Source: Candidatus Sedimenticola sp. (ex Thyasira tokunagai) (lineage in GTDB: Bacteria; Pseudomonadota; Gammaproteobacteria; Chromatiales; Chromatiaceae). Taken from it: DNA of 64,000 nt. The stretch is from contig CP134874.1 in NCBI GenBank assembly GCA_037318855.1, positions 4,500,459 to 4,564,458 of the forward strand, in the 5' to 3' direction. The position numbers and the translations under genes are program-made. Below are positions 44,366 to 51,792 of this stretch, in pieces; position 1 is the stretch's first letter; each line of letters starts with the position of its first letter. Under the pieces are notes generated by a model. That model saw only the letters and a program-made list of their open reading frames with translations, was not told the DNA's origin and searched no databases.

Positions 44366-45664
44366 ATGGCTTCTTTTATTAAAAAAGATTTGACCCTTTC
44401 GACCTCCGTTCGCGGACTGGTCATCGGTTTTGCCTTGATTGTTGCCGTCATGGTGATACTTGCCGTTGTTGCTGTGTGGCGTTTTGATCTGGTCAAACTC
44501 AAGTTCGAAACGGTGGTGGATGTCTACAATGTCCGGGTGGAGCTGGCCCAGCATATGCGGGTTATTGCCCGGGAACGCAGCCCCATACTCTACGCCATTA
44601 TCGTCACAGAAGACCCGTTTGAGGCTGATGATCTGATTATGGAGCTCCAGCGTCAGGGAACTGCATTTCTCCAAACCCGTGAGAAGCTGATCGCAACCGG
44701 GCTCAACCCGAATGAGCTGGAGAAACTGGAACAGCACCGGGAGTTTGCCCGGGAGATCGTCGCCAAGCAGCGCCAGATCATCGACTGGGTCAGGGCGGGT
44801 AGACATGAAGAAGCCTCCCGCTTCATGGTCAACGAAGTCTCGCCGGCGCAGATCGAGTCACTCCAGCAACTGGATGCCTTCATTGCCCTGGAGAAGGAAA
44901 AATCACAGTTGTCAGTGAATCAAGCACGGGAATCCTTCAAAGTAACCCTACGTGATATCGGAATCACCGCCATTTTCGGCACGCTATTCAGCCTGGTGGT
45001 AGGCATGATCATCAGCCTTCGATTCTCACACTTCGTCAATGCGCTGGAGACGGCGAACACTGTGCTGGAAGAGAAGGTGGATGAACGCACCCATGAACTG
45101 CAGGATGCCAATGAGCGGCTGCAGCAACTGGCCAGCTTCGACAGCCTGACAGGACTGCCTAACCGTTCACTCTTTCTTGAACACCTTGAGCTGTCGATGA
45201 AACGTGCCGTCCGGCACAAGCACTGCATCGGTATGCTGTTCATCGACCTCGACCACTTCAAAAACGTCAATGATGATCATGGCCACGACTATGGAGACGA
45301 GCTACTGCGGCAGGTGGCGGAGCGGCTGCTGACCTGTGCCCGTGAAGAGGATGTGGTGGCACGACTTGGAGGGGACGAGTTCACCGTCATCCTCAATAAT
45401 CTGGTCAATACTGAGTCAGCAGGAGAGGTATCCCAGCGCATTATCGATACGATCTCAAAACCGTTCAGTATTCTGGATGCCGAATGCCATATCGGCTGTA
45501 GCATCGGCATCGCCCTCTATCCGATGCATGCCGACAGCCTTGACGAGCTAATCAAGTGTGCTGATGAGGCGATGTATGATGTCAAAGGATCAGGGAAAAA
45601 CAGTTACCATATCTGTCAAGAACCCAGGAGTGGCTGCAGTGACCGATCCCCGCCTGAATCATAA
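44366..45664 (+). CDS. Membrane diguanylate cyclase with periplasmic sensor
   Basis: 432 residues from ATG 44366. Two membrane segments (about 20-40 and 190-212) flank a helical periplasmic sensor of about 150 residues, resembling 4-helix-bundle sensors. A coiled coil (ETANTVLEEKVDERTHELQDANERL) leads into the GGDEF domain: DSLTGLPNRSLF, IDLDHFKNVNDDHGHDYGD, and an intact ARLGGDEFTVIL near 332. The inhibitory I-site RxxD is not evident (REEDVVA has R-E-E-D five residues before, so it may be present). Follows the TAXI gene and probably shares its transcript. Confidence 0.9.
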   Translation: MASFIKKDLTLSTSVRGLVIGFALIVAVMVILAVVAVWRFDLVKLKFETVVDVYNVRVELAQHMRVIARERSPILYAIIVTEDPFEADDLIMELQRQGTAFLQTREKLIATGLNPNELEKLEQHREFAREIVAKQRQIIDWVRAGRHEEASRFMVNEVSPAQIESLQQLDAFIALEKEKSQLSVNQARESFKVTLRDIGITAIFGTLFSLVVGMIISLRFSHFVNALETANTVLEEKVDERTHELQDANERLQQLASFDSLTGLPNRSLFLEHLELSMKRAVRHKHCIGMLFIDLDHFKNVNDDHGHDYGDELLRQVAERLLTCAREEDVVARLGGDEFTVILNNLVNTESAGEVSQRIIDTISKPFSILDAECHIGCSIGIALYPMHADSLDELIKCADEAMYDVKGSGKNSYHICQEPRSGCSDRSPPES

Positions 45665-45857
45665 AGCATGGAGTCTCCTGATCTGCCTCTACGCGGTGAT
45701 GCTGTCAGGCTGCTCGCCTGAGATCTCCCCCCCCTTCCTCAATTACCAGCAGTGCAAGAAAGATATAGCGGCAGAATACATGCGAGAGGGCGACCCGCGG
45801 ATAAAAGCCGAGCTGAATGCCAAGGATTACTGCAGGAAGCTGTTCTCGAAAAAGTAG
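45639..45857 (+). CDS. Small putative lipoprotein
   Basis: 72 residues from a GTG at 45639 that has AGGAG eight bases upstream and overlaps the end of the diguanylate cyclase gene by 26 bases, suggesting translational coupling. The signal peptide ends in lipobox LSGC (Cys near 25); the mature part is about 47 residues with two more Cys (YQQCKKD and KDYCRK). Function unknown. Confidence 0.65.
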   Translation: MTDPRLNHKAWSLLICLYAVMLSGCSPEISPPFLNYQQCKKDIAAEYMREGDPRIKAELNAKDYCRKLFSKK

Positions 45858-45918
45858 CTCTTCGAATATAGCCTTTTCGCTGAGGGGCCGCTGTGTCTTC
45901 CATAACCTCCCACAGCGA

Positions 45919-46143
45919 TTATTCCACAGAAGGACCCAGGACAAACTCCACCGTCTGAAAACCGTGATCCTCAAGGGCATCACCCACATCCTCCCAGTCA
46001 GGCTTGGCTCCTTGATCTTCCAAGGCGGCAATAAGGCCGGTGACGTGGCGGAACGCCTCGTGACTATCCATATCATCAGGCAGGGTCACCAGCCGAATCT
46101 CCTCCGGATTGGTGCTGGGCAGTATCATCATTTTGGCACTCAT
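45919..46143 (-). CDS. Small hypothetical protein
   Basis: 74 residues from ATG 46143, with AAGGAG seven bases upstream; an in-frame TTG six bases earlier is less likely. Acidic, soluble, no known motif. The sequence reads as one small alpha/beta unit (MMILPSTNPEEIRLVTLPDD, HVTGLIAALEDQGAKPDWEDV). It could be co-transcribed downstream of the DksA-like gene. Confidence 0.6.
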   Translation of the reverse strand: MSAKMMILPSTNPEEIRLVTLPDDMDSHEAFRHVTGLIAALEDQGAKPDWEDVGDALEDHGFQTVEFVLGPSVE

Positions 46144-46244
46144 ACTCAAACTCCTTAATTACCATTGACAGGCCACTGAAACGCTCATGGCCAACCAAGA
46201 CTCTCTAAATTATTGGCTACCCCCCGAAGAGCGTGGCCACCTAT

Positions 46245-46592
46245 TCATTTCTCAGCCTTGTCGGCGCAACCTATGCAGAGCAGTGCCGCCGGATCCACTT
46301 CAAGCCTGTTTTTCGCGATGACTTCGCCACAGTCTAAACAGTACCCGTACTCCCCCTCTTTGATTCGGCTCAAAGCTGAGGCGATTCTCCGCAGTTCAAG
46401 ATCGCGCCGCCGATTACCCTCCTGGGACATCGCCTGTGCCTGCAGGGCATCCATTCGTGACAGACGACCCACCCGGCTCTGATCCAGTTCCACGGTATCC
46501 GCCGCCTGCGCGGCGGTCTCTGCAACGCCGAGTAACGCCTCACGCCGCTTCAGCAGCAACTGATGAAAATAGTCTGTATCTACCTCAGTCAC
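46245..46592 (-). CDS. TraR/DksA-type zinc-finger protein
   Basis: 115 residues. Helical N-terminus (about 5-75) then a C4 zinc finger CLDCGEVIAKNRLEVDPAALLCIGC with four cysteines. Smaller than DksA (about 150), lacking part of the coiled coil, and without the DxxDxA tip motif, so it may bind RNA polymerase weakly or not at all. Its start overlaps the stop of the CitE-like gene by four bases (ATGA), a sign of translational coupling. Confidence 0.85.
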   Translation of the reverse strand: MTEVDTDYFHQLLLKRREALLGVAETAAQAADTVELDQSRVGRLSRMDALQAQAMSQEGNRRRDLELRRIASALSRIKEGEYGYCLDCGEVIAKNRLEVDPAALLCIGCADKAEK

Positions 46593-47449
46593 CCGATCGC
46601 CTCAGCCAAGGCCAACAGTCGTTCCGCTTCATCCACGTGCAGTCGCTCCACCAGCCGGCCATCGACCACCGCCAGCCCACCACCTTCGCTCTCCACCTGA
46701 TGCCAGGCAGCGACAATTTTCCGGGCCCGGGCCAGCGCCGTCTCTGAGACACCGAAGATCTCATTGGCAGGCTCAATCTGGTTGGGATGTATCAATGTCT
46801 TGCCGTCAAATCCCAAGGTACGCCCCTGTTGGCAAGCATTACGAAATCCGCTGCCGTCCTGTAGATCGAGAAAGACGCCGTCAAGTATATCAAGTCCATG
46901 GGCGCGGGCTGCCAGCAGGCAGTGGCCAAGGGAGGTCATCAGTCCCTCTCTAGCGGAGGTATGGGGTACCCGTAGCGTCTTGGCCAGATCGGAAGTACCC
47001 ATCACAACCACTGCTATCTGTGGGTGGCTACGGCAGATGGCATCGATATCCAGCACCCCTCGCGGGGTCTCGGCCATAATCCAGATCGGTAGTCCAGGGG
47101 CTCCTGCAGTTGTCAGGGCATCAACCACAGCGGCAACGGCGTCAGCGCTCTCGACTTTTGGAATGACGATGGCATCGGCGCCGGCACAGGCGACAGCGGC
47201 AATATCATCCGCTCCCCAAGGAGTATCCAGACCATTGATACGGACAGCTGTTTCACGCCTACCGAAACCACCGGCAGCAAGGGTCTCAACGATGCAGTCT
47301 CGCGCCTCCGCCTTTGCATCTGGTGCAACGGCATCCTCCAGGTCCATTATCAGTGCATCAATCGGCAGGCTCCGCGCCTTTTCGAGTGCACGGCGATTGA
47401 CCCCCGGCGCATAGAGCACCGAGCGACGCGGACGTATCTCTCTATCCAT
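46589..47449 (-). CDS. CitE-like lyase (HpcH/HpaI family; malyl-CoA or citramalyl-CoA type)
   Basis: 286 residues. TIM-barrel lyase acting on acyl-CoA thioesters. Typical blocks: RRSVLYAPGVNRRALEKA, DLEDAVAPDAK, VRINGLDTPWG, IVIPKVES (Glu binds metal), AETPRGVLDI and GFDGKTLIHPNQI. Citrate lyase subunits alpha and gamma are not next to it, so a stand-alone malyl-CoA, methylmalyl-CoA or citramalyl-CoA lyase fits better than citrate lyase. Coupled to the DksA-like gene; an ACP-malonyltransferase gene is divergent upstream. Confidence 0.85.
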   Translation of the reverse strand: MDREIRPRRSVLYAPGVNRRALEKARSLPIDALIMDLEDAVAPDAKAEARDCIVETLAAGGFGRRETAVRINGLDTPWGADDIAAVACAGADAIVIPKVESADAVAAVVDALTTAGAPGLPIWIMAETPRGVLDIDAICRSHPQIAVVVMGTSDLAKTLRVPHTSAREGLMTSLGHCLLAARAHGLDILDGVFLDLQDGSGFRNACQQGRTLGFDGKTLIHPNQIEPANEIFGVSETALARARKIVAAWHQVESEGGGLAVVDGRLVERLHVDEAERLLALAEAIG

Positions 47450-47628
47450 CTCTCTTTCGCTTTTCCACTAAGTACTGTTGATTCCATCCTACCTGAAACC
47501 CCGCCAAGGACAAGGGAGAAGCTCGATCATAAAAAGGCGTCTCCACATCTGTGCCGGGAATAGGTGGCTTGTCCTCAGTGCCGGAAATGACTATCCTGCC
47601 CGCTCGCAATACAGAACGGAGAAAAATC

Positions 47629-48603
47629 ATGTCAGACAACGAGCAGCGCACTATTTTCGTCTTCCCCGGCCAGGGCTCTCAGTACCCCGGGATCGGCAGT
47701 GATCTCTGCGCCGAGTTTGCCTCCGCCCGCGCCATCTATGAGCAGGCAAGCGATGTCCTCGGCTATGACATGACCAAGCTCTCCCACGAAAACCCGGATG
47801 ACCAGATCAACCTCACCCGCTACACCCAGCCGGTGTTGCTGACCCACCATATCGCCTGCCTTACCGTCTACCGTGAACTGGCGGCGACGCCGATCACACC
47901 AGTGATGGCGGCCGGTCACAGCCTCGGTGAGTACAGCGCCCTGGTGGCAGCCGACGCCCTCAGCTTCGAAGATGCCCTGAGGCTGGTCTCTCGCCGCGGC
48001 GAACTGATGGGCACCCATGGTGAAGGGGAAATGGCGGCGCTGACCGTTGATCTTGAGACTGCCCAGCCTCTCTCCGACAAACACTTCTGCGGCATTGCCG
48101 GACTCAACCTGCCGGATCAGACGGTTGTCGGCGGATCATCCGCCGACCTCGACGCGCTGGCGGCGGAGATGGCGGAGGTTCACCCCAAGAAGCGTGCCGT
48201 AAGACTAAAAACAGAGGGTGCTTTCCATACCTACTACATGGTCACCGCCGCCCGTCACTTCCGTGAGGATCTGGACAAGGTGGAGATCAAAACACCTCAA
48301 CTGCAGGTGCTCTCGAACTACTCCGGCGGCCTCCATGAAGCAGATGCTGAGACGATCAAATCCCGCCTCTTCTTCCAGCTGTTCCATCCAGTAAACTGGG
48401 TTGGCTGCCTGCAGACTGCACTGGATGAGGGGATCAACCTGTTTGTCGAATTTGGCGGTGGTATCGGTAGCGGTGAAGGGCCTGCAGAGAAGCGCCCCAA
48501 CCTGGAAGGCATCATCAAGAAATTCACCCGTCGCGCCAAGCCACGCCCCGAGTATATCCCGGCGATCAACCTGGAGAGCATTAAGGCGGCAGCTGGTCAG
48601 TAG
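47629..48603 (+). CDS. Malonyl-CoA:ACP transacylase-like protein
   Basis: 324 residues from ATG 47629 with GGAG upstream; the frame stays open further upstream without a better start. FabD-like fold: FPGQGSQYPGIG at the start, nucleophile elbow AGHSLGEYSALV (Ser near 100) and a His in EGAFHTYYM. It differs from housekeeping FabD in the C-terminal 60 residues, with a basic tail, and no fab genes are adjacent, so it may load a polyketide or other special synthase. Followed by the opposite-strand mce gene. Confidence 0.8.
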   Translation: MSDNEQRTIFVFPGQGSQYPGIGSDLCAEFASARAIYEQASDVLGYDMTKLSHENPDDQINLTRYTQPVLLTHHIACLTVYRELAATPITPVMAAGHSLGEYSALVAADALSFEDALRLVSRRGELMGTHGEGEMAALTVDLETAQPLSDKHFCGIAGLNLPDQTVVGGSSADLDALAAEMAEVHPKKRAVRLKTEGAFHTYYMVTAARHFREDLDKVEIKTPQLQVLSNYSGGLHEADAETIKSRLFFQLFHPVNWVGCLQTALDEGINLFVEFGGGIGSGEGPAEKRPNLEGIIKKFTRRAKPRPEYIPAINLESIKAAAGQ

Positions 48604-48647
48604 ATACTCAAAAAACAGGACACGCAGGAGTGCTCTCCCGATAAAAA

Positions 48648-49046
48648 TCAGGCCTGCTCCAACTCCACCAAAGTGCCACAAAAATCCTTTGGGTGAAGAA
48701 ACAGCACCGGCTTGTTGTGGGCACCGATCTTGATATCACCCAACACCCGGGCACCCGCCGCCACCATTTGTGCCGCAGCTGCTTCAATATCCGCCACTTC
48801 GTAACAGATATGGTGAACGCCACCACTGGGGGTTTTTTCGAGGAATTTGGCAATGGGAGAGTTTTCACCAAGGGGGTGAAGTAACTCTATCTTGGTGTTG
48901 GGGAGTTCGACAAAAACAGTGGTAACACCATGCTCAGGCAGCGCCAGCGGCTCCGAAACCTTTGCACCCAATAAGTCACGGTAGATTGCCGTACCGGCCT
49001 CCAGATCGGGGACGGCGATAGCGACATGGTTAAGGTTTCCAATCAT
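48648..49046 (-). CDS. mce: Methylmalonyl-CoA epimerase
   Basis: 132 residues from ATG 49046, with GGAG upstream. Vicinal-oxygen-chelate fold; interconverts R- and S-methylmalonyl-CoA. Metal ligands fit LNHVAIAV (His7), HHICYEV (near 78) and GTLVELEQ near the end; also IYRDLLGA and KIELLHPLGENSP typical of the family. Together with a MeaB-type GTPase gene in the window it points to a methylmalonyl-CoA route (propionate use or a 3-hydroxypropionate-like path). The mutase is not in view. Confidence 0.88.
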   Translation of the reverse strand: MIGNLNHVAIAVPDLEAGTAIYRDLLGAKVSEPLALPEHGVTTVFVELPNTKIELLHPLGENSPIAKFLEKTPSGGVHHICYEVADIEAAAAQMVAAGARVLGDIKIGAHNKPVLFLHPKDFCGTLVELEQA

Positions 49047-49147
49047 TATGAGTGGCTCCATTATTTATTCTATGGAAAGGGGTAATTATGCCGGGTGCGT
49101 AGCGTATTGATAGTAGTGAGGTCAGAAAAAGATAACTTCGCTATGAA

Positions 49148-50251
49148 AAATATTACCTGATTACCCACCAGGCTCAGCTATTGAGCCTGTGGTGGCCGCA
49201 TAATGGAACCCTCTGAATATACGAGGGTTTCCATCATGCCAAAAAATACTATCCAGTTTCAAAAAGGGCTTGGTTTGCACGAATTTCTGGAAAAATATGG
49301 TACCGATACTCAATGCAGCCAAGCGTTGCATCGACTTCGCTGGCCAAGTGGATATGTTTGCCCAGAGTGCGGTAACGCAACGTGCTGCGAACTCAAAAGC
49401 CGCAAGATATACCAGTGCCATAAATGTCATCACCAGACATCGCTTACTGCGGGTACCATTTTTCATGGCACAAAGTTGCCTTTGAGGAAATGGTTTCTGG
49501 CCATCTATTTGCTGACTCCAGCGTAAAAGAGCACCTCTGCCTTGCAACTGTCTCGTGAGATTGGAGTGAACTACAACACTGCGTGGAAGCTCAAGCACAA
49601 ACTGATGCAGGTAATGATGGAACGCCAGGGTAAGAAAAAGCTGACTGGCCGCATTGAAATGGATGATGCATATATTGGCGGTGAAAAACCTGGTAAGCGT
49701 GGACGAGGCTCCCGCAACAAAATCCCTTTCGTAGCCGCCGTTGAGACGACGCAGGACGGCAGGCCTTTGAAAAATTCATCTCTGCGTCGTGTGCGTGGTT
49801 TTCGTAGTGCAGAAATTGCTCGATATGCCAAGTCCAGTCTGGTTTCTGGTAGCACTGTATTCTCTGATGGTCTCTGCTGCTTCAGAGCTGTCACTGATGC
49901 TGAATGCGATCATGTGGCCATTGTGACTGGTGGCGGTCGAAAAAGCGCACAGAGCTCCACCTTCAAGTGGGTGAACACCATGCTTGGCAACGTCAAGAAT
50001 TCTTTGCAGGGAACTTTTCATGCTATACGAAAAAAACATGTACCTCGTTATCTTGCCGAATTCGAATATCGGTTTAATCGTCGCTTCAATCTTCCAGAAA
50101 AGAAAAAAATGATTGAGCGACCTGCTTTGTTGCGTTGCGTACACCACCAATGCCTTATCGCTTCTTGAGAATGGCTGAGGTTTATGGGTAATCGGGAAAC
50201 CTTATCGCTTCTTGAGAATGGCTGAGGTTTATGGGTAATCAGGAAATATTA
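49148..50251 (+). mobile_element. IS1595-family insertion sequence with 8-bp target duplication
   Basis: The element spans 49156-50243 (1088 bases) with inverted ends CCTGATTACCCA on both sides. AAATATTA flanks it at 49148-49155 and 50244-50251, an 8-bp duplication as expected for IS1595. Near the right end a segment of about 46 bases ending GGGTAATC(G/A)GGAAA is repeated in tandem (50155-50250), so the end exists twice. The transposase inside carries a nonsense codon. Confidence 0.85.
49203..50168 (+). pseudogene. IS1595-family transposase with in-frame stop
   Basis: One reading frame runs through the element but is broken by TAA at 49524-49526 between YLLTPA and KSTSALQLSREIGV; both halves stay in the same frame. 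A CAA-to-TAA change would explain it. N-terminal half: zinc ribbon CPECGNATC and CHKCHHQ. C-terminal half: MDDAYIGGEKPGKRG with the first acids, TVFSDGLCCF with the second, and a C-terminal YLAEFEYRFNRRFNL. Probably inactive unless the stop is suppressed; an intact copy elsewhere could still act on the ends. Confidence 0.88.
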
Positions 50252-50313
50252 TGTGGCCGCCGGTGCCGGCACAGAACAGAGAGTGTGCGAATCAGATCAT
50301 ACTCATGACTGGT

Positions 50314-51240
50314 TCAGATATTTCCCAACAACGCCCTGATATGAAGCGCCACACTGCGTGCCAACGCATCTGTTTCGTACCCTCCCTCAAGCACTGAAAC
50401 GATCCTTGAGCCGGCATACTGATCAGCAATCGAGATCAGCTCCCCAGTGATCCACTCATAATCCTGATCCTGTAGTCTGATAGCGGAGATCTCATCCTCA
50501 ATATGGGCATCAAAACCGGCGGAGATAAAAATCATCTCGGGTTCAAATCTATGCAGTGCAGGAAACCACTGCTCACTAATCAAGCGACGAAAGAGAGCAC
50601 CATCCGTCCCTGACTCCAGGGGTGTATGAATGATCCGCTCATGCCCTTCCACCAGAGGTGAATAAGGATAGAAAGGGTACTGAAAACTGGAGCAGAACAT
50701 CACCCGCTTATCATCCCGGAAAATATCCTCCGTCCCATTGCCGTGGTGCACATCAAAATCGACGATGGCGACACGCTTCAAGCCGTGGACCTCAAGTGCA
50801 TGGGCGACGCCTACCGCCAGGTTGTTAAAAAAGCAGAAACCCATCGCCAGACCACGCTCCGCATGATGCCCTGGAGGGCGTACCGCACAGAAGGCATTAA
50901 CCACATCGCCATTCAACACGGCATCGGTAGCCATGACCACTGCACCGGCTGCATGAAAAGCGGCGTTAAGCGTGGCGGGACTCATCACCGTATCGGGATC
51001 CATGTGCAGGGTTCCCTCCTCGGGGGCGGCGGCAATCAACGAGTCGATATAAGCGCCATCATGGACGCGCAACAGCTGCTCGCGGGTCGCAGAAACCGGG
51101 GTTAAGTGATGCAGCAAATGGTAAAGATGAGCGCTGTTGAGACGATCCTCAATAGCATAGAGACGCGCCTTGGACTCGGGATGAAACGGCCCTGGATCAT
51201 GGGCCAAAAACAGTGGGTGAGATAGATAGGCAGTGGTCAT
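50314..51240 (-). CDS. Histone-deacetylase-family amidohydrolase
   Basis: 308 residues. Zinc-dependent deacetylase fold: HPESKARL at the start, RPPGHHAE near 120-127, IVDFDVHHGNGTEDIF near 160-175 with metal-binding Asp and His, and SAGFDAH near 248 with the second Asp. Bacterial members act on acetylpolyamines or related amides, not on histones; AcuC-type roles are also possible. No linked substrate gene. IS1595 elements flank it on both sides. Confidence 0.92.
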   Translation of the reverse strand: MTTAYLSHPLFLAHDPGPFHPESKARLYAIEDRLNSAHLYHLLHHLTPVSATREQLLRVHDGAYIDSLIAAAPEEGTLHMDPDTVMSPATLNAAFHAAGAVVMATDAVLNGDVVNAFCAVRPPGHHAERGLAMGFCFFNNLAVGVAHALEVHGLKRVAIVDFDVHHGNGTEDIFRDDKRVMFCSSFQYPFYPYSPLVEGHERIIHTPLESGTDGALFRRLISEQWFPALHRFEPEMIFISAGFDAHIEDEISAIRLQDQDYEWITGELISIADQYAGSRIVSVLEGGYETDALARSVALHIRALLGNI

Positions 51241-51308
51241 GTTTTGCCCTATATTCTACGTGTTATGAACAGTATATGGCATCACCAACCTGCCTGCTGC
51301 CACCAATT

Positions 51309-51657
51309 CCTGATTACCCCTGAGGCTCAGGTATTGAGTCACCAGTAGGCGAACACTGGACCTGGAGCCAAATGAGGATAGCGAAATGTCCAGAAATCAG
51401 GTTCAGTTTCAAAGAGGACTCAGTTTGCCACAGTTTCTCAAACAATTCGGTACCGAGACACAGTGCCACCATTGTCATCGCCAAACACCAGTGACCAGTG
51501 GCAGGTAGTTGCCCCGCTATCTGGCTGAGTTTTGTTATCGGTTTAACAGCCGATTCAAGCTCGAAGGCATGATTTCGCGCCTTGGCCATGCTGCTGTGCG
51601 TACCCCACCTATGCCACAACGCCTTCTAAGCATGGCTGAGGCTTGGGGGTAATCAGG
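51309..51657 (+). mobile_element. Internally deleted IS1595-family element (349 bases)
   Basis: Ends CCTGATTACCCC and GGGGGTAATCAGG match the IS1595 copy at 49156. The frame starts MSRNQVQFQRGLSLPQFLKQ, keeps one zinc half (CHHCHRQTPVTSG) and stops; then the C-terminal segment RYLAEFCYRFNSRFKLEGMI follows. About 700 bases of the middle are missing. Flanks (CACCAATT and AAAATCTA) do not match, so no target duplication remains. Confidence 0.85.
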
Positions 51658-51792
51658 AAAATCTATGTCGTCTGCACAGATGCTCTGCCGGGTATCTGGA
51701 AAGTTGCTGATTTTATGGGTTGAAATTCCTATCTTTCAAACAGATGTGCTTCAGCCGCCCAACCACATCATCGCAAGCACGGCGCCGGTCAG

